Shown: positions 16,005 through 25,925 of the stretch, one piece after another
How the letters are laid out: every line of letters begins with the position of its first letter
Position numbering within the stretch: position 1 is the first letter of the stretch
NCBI RefSeq assembly: GCF_006861795.1
Contig: NZ_VDGH01000005.1
Coordinates: forward strand, 186,001-250,000
Source: Psychrobacillus lasiicapitis
GTDB lineage: Bacteria > Bacillota > Bacilli > Bacillales_A > Planococcaceae
Direction of reading: 5' to 3'
DNA: 64,000 nt
Made by a program: the position numbers and the translations under genes
The notes under the pieces: model-generated
Seen by the model: only the letters and a program-made list of their open reading frames with translations
What the model was told of the DNA's origin: nothing
The model's database searches: none

Positions 16005-17765
16005 TTAAATAATGCTAGCGTGACCGTTATAAATTGCCCCACTGATTGCATCTATTGTTAATTCTTGACCATCTGTTATTAATTTGGTGGCATTTTCTAC
16101 ACCAACGATGACCGGAATTCCTAAGCTTAGCCCGACAACTGCTGCATGACTAGTCAATCCGCCTTCTTCCGTGATAAGCCCCTTACATTTTTCAATACTT
16201 GGAACCATATCACGATCAGAACCAATCGTAACAATAATACTATCAGTTGTGTCCTGTCCTGCCAGCTCAGTTGCATTATTGACTACAATGGCTTTTCCAT
16301 GTGCAGAGGATTTCCCAATTCCTTGCCCTTTAGCAACCTTGTCACCAATTACATGAACTTTCATCAAGTTTGTTGTACCCGCTTCACCAACTGGAACTCC
16401 TGCAGTAATTACAACTAATTCCCCATGGTTTACATATTGGTGGACAATACTTTCTTCAATTGCTGTTTCTAGTACTTCATCGGTTGAATAAGCTTTTTTC
16501 CCAACGATTGGGTAAACTCCCCATACTAGGGTTAGCTTTCTAGACGGCAAATCAGAAGACGTCACTGCGATGATTGGAACTCCTGGTCTAAACTTAGCAA
16601 TCATTTTAGCCGTATGACCGCTCTCTGTAGGAGCAATTACTGCTTTTACTTTTAAGTTAATCGCAGTATGAGCGACAGCTTGTCCAATGGCATCTGTTAA
16701 ATTAACGTCACGCGCTTTACTTAGCTTGGATACATGTCCACGATAATCGATTGCATTTTCTGTTCTTTTTGCGATCTTATCCATTGTTTGAACAGCTTCT
16801 ACAGGATAGGTACCTGCCGCAGTTTCACCTGATAGCATAATAGCATCTGTTCCATCTAAAATGGCATTTGCAACATCACTAGCTTCCGCACGAGTTGGTC
16901 TTGGATTACGTTGCATGGAATCTAGCATTTGGGTTGCTGTAATAACTGGTTTTCCTGCTTCATTACATTTTTGAATAAGACTTTTTTGTACTAAAGGAAC
17001 CTCTTCTGCTGGAATTTCTACACCAAGATCTCCCCTTGCAACCATTAAACCGTCCGAAACTTGAATAATTTCATCAATGTTATCGACACCTTCTTGGTTT
17101 TCAATTTTCGGGATGATTTGAATGTGTGAACCTTTATTATTTTCAAGCAACTCTCTAATTTCTAGTACATCTTTTGCTCGACGTACAAAAGATGCTGCGA
17201 TGAAATCTACATCTTGCTCTATTCCAAATAGAATATCTTTCGCATCTTTCTCAGTAATTCCTGGCAATTGTACAGAAACTCCTGGAACATTTACACCTTT
17301 ATTATTTTTTAATGTGCCAGCATTTTGAATATACGTAGAGATAATACCATCAGACATATTAATATTCGTAACGATTAATTCGATTAAACCATCATCTAAT
17401 AAAATTATAGAACCTTCTTGTACATCTTCTATTAGTTTTTCATATGAAATAGAAAAACGTTCCGTATTTCCTAAAACTTCTGTCATAGAAATATCAATTG
17501 TTTGACCAGACTCAAGTTCAATTGCGTCATTTTCCATTTTATGTGTACGAATTTCCGGCCCTTTCGTATCCAATAAAATACCTACAATTTTCCCTACTTT
17601 TTTGGACACTTTTCTAATTGTTTTAATCCTTGCAGCATGTTCTTCATGGCTGCCATGTGAAAAGTTTAATCTGGCTACATTCATCCCTGCCTCGATTAAT
17701 TTTTCTAACTTTTCCTCAGATTCACTTGCAGGCCCTATTGTACAAACTATTTTTGTTTTTCTCAT
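16005..17765 (-). CDS. pyk: pyruvate kinase with C-terminal PEP-utilizer domain
   Basis: Last step of glycolysis: phosphoenolpyruvate plus ADP to pyruvate plus ATP. The 586-residue product has the start [14 protein letters not shown], the barrel with active-site motif [22 protein letters not shown] and TATQMLDSM, a C-terminal regulatory domain (APTESGHTA), and the extra 110-residue swivelling domain ([10 protein letters not shown]) found in Bacillus-type enzymes. Start ATG is preceded by AAAGGATT. It lies 40 bp after pfkA with no terminator between, so pfkA-pyk is one operon, as in B. subtilis. Confidence 0.97.
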   Translation of the reverse strand: MRKTKIVCTIGPASESEEKLEKLIEAGMNVARLNFSHGSHEEHAARIKTIRKVSKKVGKIVGILLDTKGPEIRTHKMENDAIELESGQTIDISMTEVLGNTERFSISYEKLIEDVQEGSIILLDDGLIELIVTNINMSDGIISTYIQNAGTLKNNKGVNVPGVSVQLPGITEKDAKDILFGIEQDVDFIAASFVRRAKDVLEIRELLENNKGSHIQIIPKIENQEGVDNIDEIIQVSDGLMVARGDLGVEIPAEEVPLVQKSLIQKCNEAGKPVITATQMLDSMQRNPRPTRAEASDVANAILDGTDAIMLSGETAAGTYPVEAVQTMDKIAKRTENAIDYRGHVSKLSKARDVNLTDAIGQAVAHTAINLKVKAVIAPTESGHTAKMIAKFRPGVPIIAVTSSDLPSRKLTLVWGVYPIVGKKAYSTDEVLETAIEESIVHQYVNHGELVVITAGVPVGEAGTTNLMKVHVIGDKVAKGQGIGKSSAHGKAIVVNNATELAGQDTTDSIIVTIGSDRDMVPSIEKCKGLITEEGGLTSHAAVVGLSLGIPVIVGVENATKLITDGQELTIDAISGAIYNGHASII

Positions 17766-17805
17766 TGTCCAAATCCTTTCTATGTAAAAGAATTATTATC
17801 TGGTC

Positions 17806-18783
<978 letters not shown>

Positions 18784-18820
18784 TTATATTTAATAATTTC
18801 ATCTTATCATGAATGGAGTC

Positions 18821-18853
18821 AAAAAAAATGCGTCACTATAGACGCATTTTTTT
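18821..18853 (-). terminator. accA terminator
   Basis: Stem AATGCGTC/GACGCATT, 6-base loop and eight T on the minus strand, overlapping the accA stop codon. It separates the accDA unit from pfkA-pyk. Confidence 0.88.
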
Positions 18854-19805
18854 ACTCGGTGAATTCTCCAATATGTTTGAACTTATTATAACGCTCAACG
18901 ATTAATTGTTCTGCAGAAAGCTTGGAAAGCTCACGTAAAGAGTTTAGAAGAACTTCTTTCATATACGTTGCTTGTGCCTCTGAATCTCTATGAGCACCGC
19001 CATAAACCTCGCGAATAACTCCATCAATGATATTCATCTTTTTCAAATCAGGTGCAGTTATTTTCATCGCTTCCGCGGCTTGTTTAGCGAGTGATGCATC
19101 TTTCCATAAAATCGATGCTGCTCCTTCTGGAGAAATAACCGAATAAGTGGAGTTTTCTAGCATATGAATATGGTTTGCAACGCCAAGTGCAAGCGCACCA
19201 CCACTTCCACCTTCTCCAATGACAACACTAATAACCGGTACTTTTAAACCAGCCATTTCCACTAAATTTCTAGCAATCGCTTCACTTTGTCCACGTTCCT
19301 CTGCTGCTTTACCTGGATAAGCCCCTTTTGTATCGATAAAACAGATAATCGGGCGATTGAATTTTTCTGCTTGTTTCATTAAACGTAGTGCTTTTCGGTA
19401 CCCTTCTGGATGAGGCATACCAAAATTTCGTTTAATATTTTCTTTAGTATCAGCGCCACGTTGATGACCAATAATCGTAATAGGTTTACCATCGAATAAG
19501 GCAATTCCACCTATAATTGCTGCATCGTCTCCGTACAGACGGTCGCCATGTAGCTCGATGAAATCTGTAAATAATAATTGAATATAATCTCTTGTTGTCG
19601 GACGGCTAGGATGACGAGCAACCTGTACACGATCCCATGGCTCCATGTTTTCATAAATTTCTTTTTCTAATCTTTGTAATCTTTTTTCTAGATTTTCTAT
19701 TTCTGCAGTCATATCCACTTCTGCATTTACCGTATACTCTTTTAATTCTTCTATTTTAGCTTTTAGCTGAACAACTGGTTCTTCAAAGGGCAATGTTTTT
19801 ACCAT
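18852..19805 (-). CDS. accA: acetyl-CoA carboxylase, carboxyltransferase subunit alpha
   Basis: Alpha half of the carboxyltransferase that moves the carboxyl group from biotin to acetyl-CoA, making malonyl-CoA for fatty acid synthesis. The 317-residue product shows the coiled N-terminal helices, [23 protein letters not shown], the oxyanion-hole region [13 protein letters not shown] and [11 protein letters not shown]. The ATG overlaps the accD stop by 7 bases and its ribosome site (AAGGAGG) lies inside accD, so the two subunits are translationally coupled. Confidence 0.97.
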   Translation of the reverse strand: MVKTLPFEEPVVQLKAKIEELKEYTVNAEVDMTAEIENLEKRLQRLEKEIYENMEPWDRVQVARHPSRPTTRDYIQLLFTDFIELHGDRLYGDDAAIIGGIALFDGKPITIIGHQRGADTKENIKRNFGMPHPEGYRKALRLMKQAEKFNRPIICFIDTKGAYPGKAAEERGQSEAIARNLVEMAGLKVPVISVVIGEGGSGGALALGVANHIHMLENSTYSVISPEGAASILWKDASLAKQAAEAMKITAPDLKKMNIIDGVIREVYGGAHRDSEAQATYMKEVLLNSLRELSKLSAEQLIVERYNKFKHIGEFTE

Positions 19806-20668
19806 GTAGAAACCTCCTTACTCATATGCATTTGGACAAGTGTTGCCACTTTTTCACGCATATCTTTTCGATGAATTACTGCATCCAATTGACCATGTTC
19901 CATTAAAAATTCTGCGGTTTGAAAATCTTCCGGAAGTTTTTCACGAACTGTTTGTTCAATTACTCGACGACCAGCAAATCCGATTAGTGCTTTTGGTTCA
20001 GCAATATTAATATCTCCTACTGAAGCAAAGCTTGCTGAAACACCGCCTGTAGTTGGATGCGTTAAAATGGAAATATATAAAAGGCCGTGATCGCTATGTC
20101 TTCTTAATGCTACGGAAGTTTTCGCCATTTGCATTAACGATAGAACACCTTCTTGCATTCTAGCTCCACCGCTTGCTGTGAAAATAATAAATGGAACTTG
20201 AAGCTCCGTTGCTTTTTCAATAGCTCTTGTAATTTTCTCGCCAACAACCGAGCCCATAGAACCCATTCTGAAATGGGAATCCATAATTGCTACAACTACT
20301 GTTTGCCCTTCTAATTGACCAACACCAGTAAGGACGGCTTCATTGATACCAGTTTTCTTTGCATCCGATTTGATTTTTTCTGTATAGCTAGGAAAGTTTA
20401 ATGGATTTACTGTTTCTAAATGGTCGTCCATTGATTCAAATGTGTTTTCGTCTAAAAAGATTTCTACTCGTTCCTGTGCAGTCATTTTCATATGATGATC
20501 ACAAGTAGGACAAACTTTTAAATTTTTCATCAAGTCCTTAGTGAAGACATTTTTTCTACATTCCGGACATTTCATCATAATTCCTTCTGGCACATCATTT
20601 TTCGCTTTTTCTGTTGGTATTGTTGCATATTTCTTTTTTTGGTTTTTTCTAAATATATCTCGAATCAT
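19799..20668 (-). CDS. accD: acetyl-CoA carboxylase, carboxyltransferase subunit beta
   Basis: Beta half of the carboxyltransferase. The 289-residue product carries the four-cysteine zinc ribbon near the N-terminus (CPECRKN and, about 20 residues on, CPTCDHH), then the crotonase-like core with [20 protein letters not shown] and [13 protein letters not shown]. The ATG overlaps the stop of the GntR gene (ATGA), so regulator, accD and accA form one coupled unit. In B. subtilis a malic enzyme gene stands between dnaE and accD; here the regulator takes that place. Confidence 0.97.
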   Translation of the reverse strand: MIRDIFRKNQKKKYATIPTEKAKNDVPEGIMMKCPECRKNVFTKDLMKNLKVCPTCDHHMKMTAQERVEIFLDENTFESMDDHLETVNPLNFPSYTEKIKSDAKKTGINEAVLTGVGQLEGQTVVVAIMDSHFRMGSMGSVVGEKITRAIEKATELQVPFIIFTASGGARMQEGVLSLMQMAKTSVALRRHSDHGLLYISILTHPTTGGVSASFASVGDINIAEPKALIGFAGRRVIEQTVREKLPEDFQTAEFLMEHGQLDAVIHRKDMREKVATLVQMHMSKEVSTW

Positions 20669-21309
20669 TTTATTTCTCCCCTATTCGTTAACAATTTCCA
20701 TTCATTGTAATAGGATATTGCTTGTTGCTCATTCCCAATTTTTAAATTGGTCAAAAGTAGCTTCCAGGCTTTCTTCTCTTCTACATTCATAAAACTGCGA
20801 TAAGGTTCATCAGCAAACTGTTTCAATAAAAACCATATTTTCAAGGCTAGGCGGTTATTAGATATAATGATAATTTCTCGAATAATATCTTCTTGAAGTA
20901 CTTCCTCTTGTAATTTATCTAAGAAAGCATCCCATATTGATTGTTTATGAAGTACATCTGACATACATATCGTACGAATTGCATCTTTTTCTAATGCTTG
21001 CATCGTAGTATGAACATCTTTTTTGGATTTAACATCCTGTAATATAAAAGTAGATAATAATTCCACTAACTGATGTTTGCGAAAATCAGAAAGAAAGGTT
21101 CCTTCTCCTCTTCTTGTTTCTATTATTCCAAGCAATTCTAAACTTCTAAGCGCTTCTCGAACAGTGGATCGACCAACCTGTAGTCGTTCTGCAAGCTCTC
21201 TTTCAGACGGTAGTTTTCCACCAACTGCAATATTTTCATCATGAATGAGTTTTCTTAGTTGCTTAACTATTTCTAAAAACATTTTCCTGGAGTTATTATT
21301 TGGAATCAT
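20665..21309 (-). CDS. GntR/FadR-family transcriptional regulator
   Basis: A 214-residue regulator with an N-terminal winged helix (about residues 8-72: [20 protein letters not shown], then [15 protein letters not shown] and RRGEGTFL) and an all-helical C-terminal ligand domain of FadR-like length. Acidic and His residues that would form a metal site are not obvious, so the effector may be acyl-CoA-like or a small metabolite; I cannot tell. It overlaps accD by 4 bases and its promoter carries a perfect 15-bp palindrome of FadR-subfamily type, so it very likely autoregulates and thereby sets accDA expression. Confidence 0.85.
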   Translation of the reverse strand: MIPNNNSRKMFLEIVKQLRKLIHDENIAVGGKLPSERELAERLQVGRSTVREALRSLELLGIIETRRGEGTFLSDFRKHQLVELLSTFILQDVKSKKDVHTTMQALEKDAIRTICMSDVLHKQSIWDAFLDKLQEEVLQEDIIREIIIISNNRLALKIWFLLKQFADEPYRSFMNVEEKKAWKLLLTNLKIGNEQQAISYYNEWKLLTNRGEIK

Positions 21310-21337
21310 TCAAGCCTCACTCTTCCATTAATTACAA

Positions 21338-21352
21338 AGTGGTCTGACCACT
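21338..21352. promoter_or_regulatory. FadR/GntR-type operator
   Basis: Perfect 7-1-7 palindrome AGTGGTCTGACCACT; the core TGGTCTGACCA fits the FadR-subfamily consensus TNGTNNNACNA exactly. It lies 29 bp upstream of the GntR gene and about 10 bp downstream of the candidate -10, where bound protein would block transcription. Confidence 0.8.
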
Positions 21353-21362
21353 CATAGTTAAT

Positions 21363-21391
21363 AGCATACAAAAAAATGAGAGTCTCGTAAA
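21363..21391 (-). promoter_or_regulatory. candidate promoter of the gntR-accD-accA unit
   Basis: Minus strand: -35 TTTACG (21391-21386), 17-base spacer, -10 TATGCT (21368-21363). The start point would fall just before the operator palindrome at 21338-21352. Confidence 0.5.
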
Positions 21392-21420
21392 GAAAAAACT
21401 GTACTAGGAATGTACAGTTT
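21392..21420 (-). terminator. dnaE terminator
   Basis: Stem AAACTGTAC/GTACAGTTT with six T, beginning inside the dnaE stop codon region on the minus strand. Confidence 0.82.
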
Positions 21421-24400
21421 ATCTTGAAACTACTTTTCCTATTATTTGAGTTCGACCATTACGTCGCTCCGATTTCCCCTCCACTACAATGATTGCTAGC
21501 TCTTCCAACAAAGAATTATATTTTGCATAATCCTCTGGAAATAGCGTGACAGAAACGCTTCCTGTTTCATCCTGTATCGTGACAAAAGCCATCGATTCGC
21601 CTTTTTTCGTGCGAATTTTTTTTATTTCCTGTATCAATCCTACTATGGTAACTTTCCAATCTTTCGAAGCTTGGACGACATCCCAAATATTCGTAATTTG
21701 TTGTGCCATGTGCTTTTTCTTTGAAACTGTAGGATGCTCTGAAAAATATTGACCTAATACTTCTTTTTCAAATTGAAGTTTGACCATAAGCGGCAATTCA
21801 TCCGTTCGAATATATTTTGACTTTCCAAAATGGGTCGCATTTCCTTCAAATAAATCAGTTTCCTCTGTCGGGCTAACAAGTTCCGCATATTTCACTGCTG
21901 CGTCAAGTGTTGCAAGGAGGGTAGATCGCTCTTCCTGGAAATGATCCAGTGCTCCTGCTTTGATGAGTGGCTCTATATTTTTCCTAGTAAAATGAATCGC
22001 TGATAAATCAGCAGCAAGGTCAAAGAGATCCTCCCACTTCCTTGTTCCTTTCCTTCTTTGTTGCAATAACTTTTGGATAAATGCATGTGAAACACCTTTT
22101 ATCGCTTGCAAACCGAATCTTACACCATCGTTTTCCACTGTAAAAAAAGTACTGCTATTAAAAATAGAGGGCGGTAGTATAGGAATTCCTTTTTGCTTCA
22201 TTTCCATTACTAGTTTATTAATCTTGTCTTGATTGCCAGTTGCTGTACTTAGTAATGCACAATAAAAAGCTTCCGGAAAATGTGCTTTTAAGAAAGCCAT
22301 TTGATACGAGATGACACTGTATGCTACCGCGTGGCTTTTAGGAAAACCATAATCTGCAAAGCGAACAATTAGATCATATACAGATGAAGCAGCCTGCTCG
22401 GAATGACCTAGTAAAATTGCTTTTTGTACAAAATGCGTTCTTTCTTTTTGCAAGACTTCTCGATTTTTCTTACTTACTGCTCGACGGAGTAAATCGGCTT
22501 CTCCAAAAGTAAAGCCTGCCATTTGAGATGCGATTTGCATTATTTGCTCCTGATAGACGATTATTCCATATGTTTCTTGCAGAATCGGCTGTAAAACCGG
22601 ATGTTCAAATGTCACCGGTAGTTGTCCTCGTTTTCGTTTTGCATAAAGTGGAATACTTTCCATTGGCCCTGGTCTATAAAGAGCATTTACTGCTACAATG
22701 TCTTCAAACTTTGTCGGTTGGATTTGCTTTAGAGATTGTCGCATTCCCTCAGACTCTAGTTGAAAGACACCCGTCGTATCGCCGTTTTGTAATAGCTGAA
22801 ATGTACGCTTATCATCGAAAGGGATAGTAGCTAGCGAAAATGAATGATGGTTATTTTTATGGATAATCTTTAAAATTCGTTCAATAATCGTTAAGTTTCT
22901 CAGACCAAGAAAGTCCATCTTCAACAAGCCTGCCTGTTCCACTTCTTTCATCGGCCATTGTGTTAAAAATAGATCATCATGCCCCATTTGAATTGGAACT
23001 ACGTCTACTAATGGAACCGGTGATAGTACAACCCCCGCAGCGTGCGTAGAGGCGTTTCTAGGTAGTCCTTCCAATGCTAGTGCAACTTGAAACCACTTTT
23101 TTCGTATTTCTTCTGTTTCGATAAACTCACGTAATTTTTGTGATTGTGCATAAGCTTCTTTCAAAGTTATGCCATTTTTGTTTGGGATAAAAGAAGAAAT
23201 AGCTTCTAATGTTGACGATTCAAAGCCAAAGATTCTCGCAACCTCTCTCGCCACTGACTTCGCGGATAATGTACCAAACGTAATAATTTGTGATACATAG
23301 TTTTTACCATATTTTTCGGCAACATATCGAATAACTTCCATTCTTCTTGAATCCGCAAAGTCAATATCAATATCCGGCATTGTAATTCGTTCGGGATTTA
23401 AAAATCGTTCGAATAAAAGACCATATACGAGAGGATCCACATCTGTTATAAAAAGAGAATAGGCGACAAGTGAACTTGCGGAAGATCCTCGACCCGGACC
23501 GGTTAAAATGCCCACTCTTTTGGCAAATTTTATAAAATCCTGCACGATTAAAAAATAGTCTTCGTAATTCATCTCATTAATAATATGAAGTTCATAATGA
23601 AGCCGTTCTTTATAATTTTGTGTCACTTCGCCTAAACGAAGGTTTAAACCTTCTTCACAAAGTGCTCGCAAATAATCTTTTGCACTTTGCTGATCAGGTA
23701 AGGGAAATTTCGGCATAATAGGCGATTGTTTATCGAAATTTACACAACATCTTTCTAGCATAGCTTGCGTATTTCCAAGCCATTCAGGTACATCGGAGAA
23801 CCATTCCGCCCACTCTTTTTCTGTCAAAACATGATAGGTATCTTCCGGAGGTTTTAATCGATTTCGATCGGACATTTTTAAAGATTGATCCATTGCGTTC
23901 AATACTTCATAGGCAAACGCATCTTCTTTTTGTAAATAGCGGCTCTTATGATAAACAGTAATATTAGCGGAGGATTGCTTCGATGCTTTGATTATTTCAT
24001 CTTCGAAATCTTGCTTTATCCCATTTATTCGTTCTATTCCAATAAATAAATCATTATCTCTAAATAAATCTTTTAACTCCTTTAATGCCTCTTCAGAAAA
24101 TTGTTTATCTCCTCGATAAACTGCAATGATCCCATCCTTATAAGCTGCAAGCCATTTTTTAGGTAGTTCTGTTAATTCCCTTGTTTCTAAACCACTTGAA
24201 ATTTTCAGTAGATTTTCATAACCTTTAATATTTTCCGCATATAGAACAAGTGGGACACATTTATCGTCTAATTGGACATGAATCGACAGTCCAATCACTG
24301 GATGAATTTGTTGGTTTTTCATTGCATGCCAAAAAGGCATTATGCCATACAAAGTACTATTTGTAATGGCGACTGCCTTTGCGTGATTACTTTTTAACTT

Positions 24401-24478
24401 TTCTATAAGTGGCTCCAATTGAATTGTACTTTTCAGCATATCCGCTGATGTTACAATTTGTGGATATACTGTTTCCAT
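21419..24478 (-). CDS. dnaE: DNA polymerase III alpha subunit (DnaE)
   Basis: Family C polymerase; in Bacillus DnaE extends RNA primers on the lagging strand before PolC takes over. The 1019-residue product has the glycine-rich GPGRGSSASSLVAYS motif, the palm acidic motif PDIDIDFADSR, a helix-hairpin-helix region, and a C-terminal OB fold (TIVGLIQEIKKIRTKKGE). It is about 100 residues shorter than B. subtilis DnaE. The N-terminal PHP region begins METVYPQIVTSADMLKS and lacks the usual HxHS-x-YS metal motif. ATG chosen because GAGGTG is 7 bases upstream; a GTG three codons earlier is too close. nrnA lies 15 bp upstream, so the two are co-transcribed. Confidence 0.93.
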   Translation of the reverse strand: METVYPQIVTSADMLKSTIQLEPLIEKLKSNHAKAVAITNSTLYGIMPFWHAMKNQQIHPVIGLSIHVQLDDKCVPLVLYAENIKGYENLLKISSGLETRELTELPKKWLAAYKDGIIAVYRGDKQFSEEALKELKDLFRDNDLFIGIERINGIKQDFEDEIIKASKQSSANITVYHKSRYLQKEDAFAYEVLNAMDQSLKMSDRNRLKPPEDTYHVLTEKEWAEWFSDVPEWLGNTQAMLERCCVNFDKQSPIMPKFPLPDQQSAKDYLRALCEEGLNLRLGEVTQNYKERLHYELHIINEMNYEDYFLIVQDFIKFAKRVGILTGPGRGSSASSLVAYSLFITDVDPLVYGLLFERFLNPERITMPDIDIDFADSRRMEVIRYVAEKYGKNYVSQIITFGTLSAKSVAREVARIFGFESSTLEAISSFIPNKNGITLKEAYAQSQKLREFIETEEIRKKWFQVALALEGLPRNASTHAAGVVLSPVPLVDVVPIQMGHDDLFLTQWPMKEVEQAGLLKMDFLGLRNLTIIERILKIIHKNNHHSFSLATIPFDDKRTFQLLQNGDTTGVFQLESEGMRQSLKQIQPTKFEDIVAVNALYRPGPMESIPLYAKRKRGQLPVTFEHPVLQPILQETYGIIVYQEQIMQIASQMAGFTFGEADLLRRAVSKKNREVLQKERTHFVQKAILLGHSEQAASSVYDLIVRFADYGFPKSHAVAYSVISYQMAFLKAHFPEAFYCALLSTATGNQDKINKLVMEMKQKGIPILPPSIFNSSTFFTVENDGVRFGLQAIKGVSHAFIQKLLQQRRKGTRKWEDLFDLAADLSAIHFTRKNIEPLIKAGALDHFQEERSTLLATLDAAVKYAELVSPTEETDLFEGNATHFGKSKYIRTDELPLMVKLQFEKEVLGQYFSEHPTVSKKKHMAQQITNIWDVVQASKDWKVTIVGLIQEIKKIRTKKGESMAFVTIQDETGSVSVTLFPEDYAKYNSLLEELAIIVVEGKSERRNGRTQIIGKVVSR

Positions 24479-24493
24479 ATAACACACCTCAAT

Positions 24494-25423
24494 TTACAGC
24501 TTTTTTAAATCTTCAATTACCAAATCTGCTTCTTCCCAAGTTTGTACAGAAGCTCCGGCAGCAAGTGGATGACCCCCACCACCATATTTTTTCGCCACTG
24601 TGTTAATGACGGGACCTTTAGATCGCAAGCGAACACGAATGGTATCTGTATCTTCTATAAAAAATACCCAGCATTTCATCCCTTTGACATCGGCTAACAC
24701 ACTAACTAATAAGGAAGCCTCCGAATCGGATACATTGTATTCCTTTAATAATTCCCGCGTTAGTTTCATATGCCCAACACCGTTGTCATCCATTTCAAAA
24801 TTTGCATATATATATCCTTTTAACTGAAGCAGGTTGCTTTCTACTTCATACATTCCATTAAATAGTTCCGTGCGATCAAATCCATAAGAAATTAATTGGC
24901 CTGCGAATCTCATCGTTTGCTCTGTTGTACTGTGGAACATAAATCGACCAGTATCCCCAACAATCCCTGCATATAGAAGTCTTGCAACTGTCGCATTCAT
25001 CTTCCAGTTTTTATAGTCTTTTGCTTCTGTGAAAAGCTCACAGATCAGTTCACTTACAGAGCTTGCATTTGTATCGACCCAAAGTAAATCACCGTACGCA
25101 TCATCATTTGGATGATGGTCGATTTTTATCAGATAGCTACCTAGCTTATAACGCTCGTCATCAATTCTTTCCGTATTCGCTGTATCTGTAACAATGATTA
25201 ATGCATCTTGAAAATCCTCATCCAACACAGTGTCAGGACGAGCGAGAAAATCTAATGTATGTTCATGTTTTCCCGTTGCTAACACTTTTTTGTTCGGATA
25301 GTTTAAAGATATTAACTCTTTCAGACCAATTTGAGACCCGTAAGCATCCGGATCAGGTCTCACATGTCTGTGAATTATTATTTTGTCATAGCGTTCGATT
25401 GTGTCGATGATTTGTCTTTTCAT
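24494..25423 (-). CDS. nrnA: bifunctional oligoribonuclease/PAP phosphatase NrnA
   Basis: DHH-family phosphoesterase that degrades 2-5-nt RNA fragments and dephosphorylates 3'-phosphoadenosine 5'-phosphate. The 309-residue product has IIHRHVRPDPDAYGSQ, the second metal segment VTDTANTER, the defining KIDHHPNDDAYG, and the C-terminal DHHA1 substrate domain ending GGGGHPLAAGAS. It lies 15 bp upstream of dnaE, as in B. subtilis (ytqI), and is divergent from ytpI. Confidence 0.95.
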   Translation of the reverse strand: MKRQIIDTIERYDKIIIHRHVRPDPDAYGSQIGLKELISLNYPNKKVLATGKHEHTLDFLARPDTVLDEDFQDALIIVTDTANTERIDDERYKLGSYLIKIDHHPNDDAYGDLLWVDTNASSVSELICELFTEAKDYKNWKMNATVARLLYAGIVGDTGRFMFHSTTEQTMRFAGQLISYGFDRTELFNGMYEVESNLLQLKGYIYANFEMDDNGVGHMKLTRELLKEYNVSDSEASLLVSVLADVKGMKCWVFFIEDTDTIRVRLRSKGPVINTVAKKYGGGGHPLAAGASVQTWEEADLVIEDLKKL

Positions 25424-25528
25424 GTCATTTCTCCTCAGTTAGTCAGGTTTACCATTCGCATTTTTTGAAATTTACTATTACAATAATAGAAGGATATGAT
25501 GGAAGTTTCACTTTATTGGAGGTTCATA

Positions 25529-25837
25529 ATGATTCTTAATGGAATATTGATATGTGCAATAGTTATCTCATTTGTTTGGTATTTCTATTTTAAAACAAAA
25601 CAGTTACGAACAAATTTACCGATTCGAAAAAAATGGTTTGCTGCAAGGGCAGCTGTATGCCTTGGTTCGTTCATGTTTTTCTTCGGTCTTAACTTTTTAG
25701 TAATTTACCAATCCTCTGTTACGTATGCTGTTACTGGTTTGTTTGTTTTACTTGGTGGTTATTTTATGTATCATAATTATAAAGCAAGTAAGCATTACGG
25801 ACAGTTTGTTCAAGAGGAACTCACGTTAAATCAATAA
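25529..25837 (+). CDS. ytpI: YtpI family membrane protein
   Basis: A 102-residue membrane protein of unknown function, counterpart of B. subtilis YtpI by sequence pattern and place between nrnA and ytoI. Three hydrophobic segments are visible (about 3-23, 40-60 and 64-84), with basic residues between the first two (RTNLPIRKKWFAAR). TATTGGAGG lies 6 bases before the ATG, which decides this start over the frame that opens at 25496. Confidence 0.8.
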   Translation: MILNGILICAIVISFVWYFYFKTKQLRTNLPIRKKWFAARAAVCLGSFMFFFGLNFLVIYQSSVTYAVTGLFVLLGGYFMYHNYKASKHYGQFVQEELTLNQ

Positions 25838-25845
25838 GTATTAGA

Positions 25846-25878
25846 ATGATGCAGCTTTAACAGCTGCATCATTTTTTT
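25846..25878. terminator. ytpI terminator
   Basis: Stem ATGATGCAGCT/AGCTGCATCAT, 5-base loop, then seven T on the plus strand, directly followed by the short R1 repeat. Confidence 0.88.
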
Positions 25879-25925
25879 ATCCCGCATTAACGGGCAGTAA
25901 GACCCCCACTGATTGAAGTTTCACT
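25879..25925 (-). repeat. intergenic repeat family R1, minimal copy
   Basis: On the minus strand this 47-bp sequence begins immediately after the ytoI stop. Its first part (AGTGAAACTTCAATCAGTGG) is the 5' end of the long copies and its second part (TCTTACTGCCCGTTAATGCG) is their 3' end, joined directly. The whole interior is missing, as expected for recombination between the GTGGG sequences near both ends of the long form. Confidence 0.8.

Noticed and set aside
15742-16051. Short open frames over the R2 repeat (15742-15927 and 15854-16051)
   Set aside because: They lie in a palindromic repeat or in the end of pyk, lack ribosome sites, and their composition follows the repeat.
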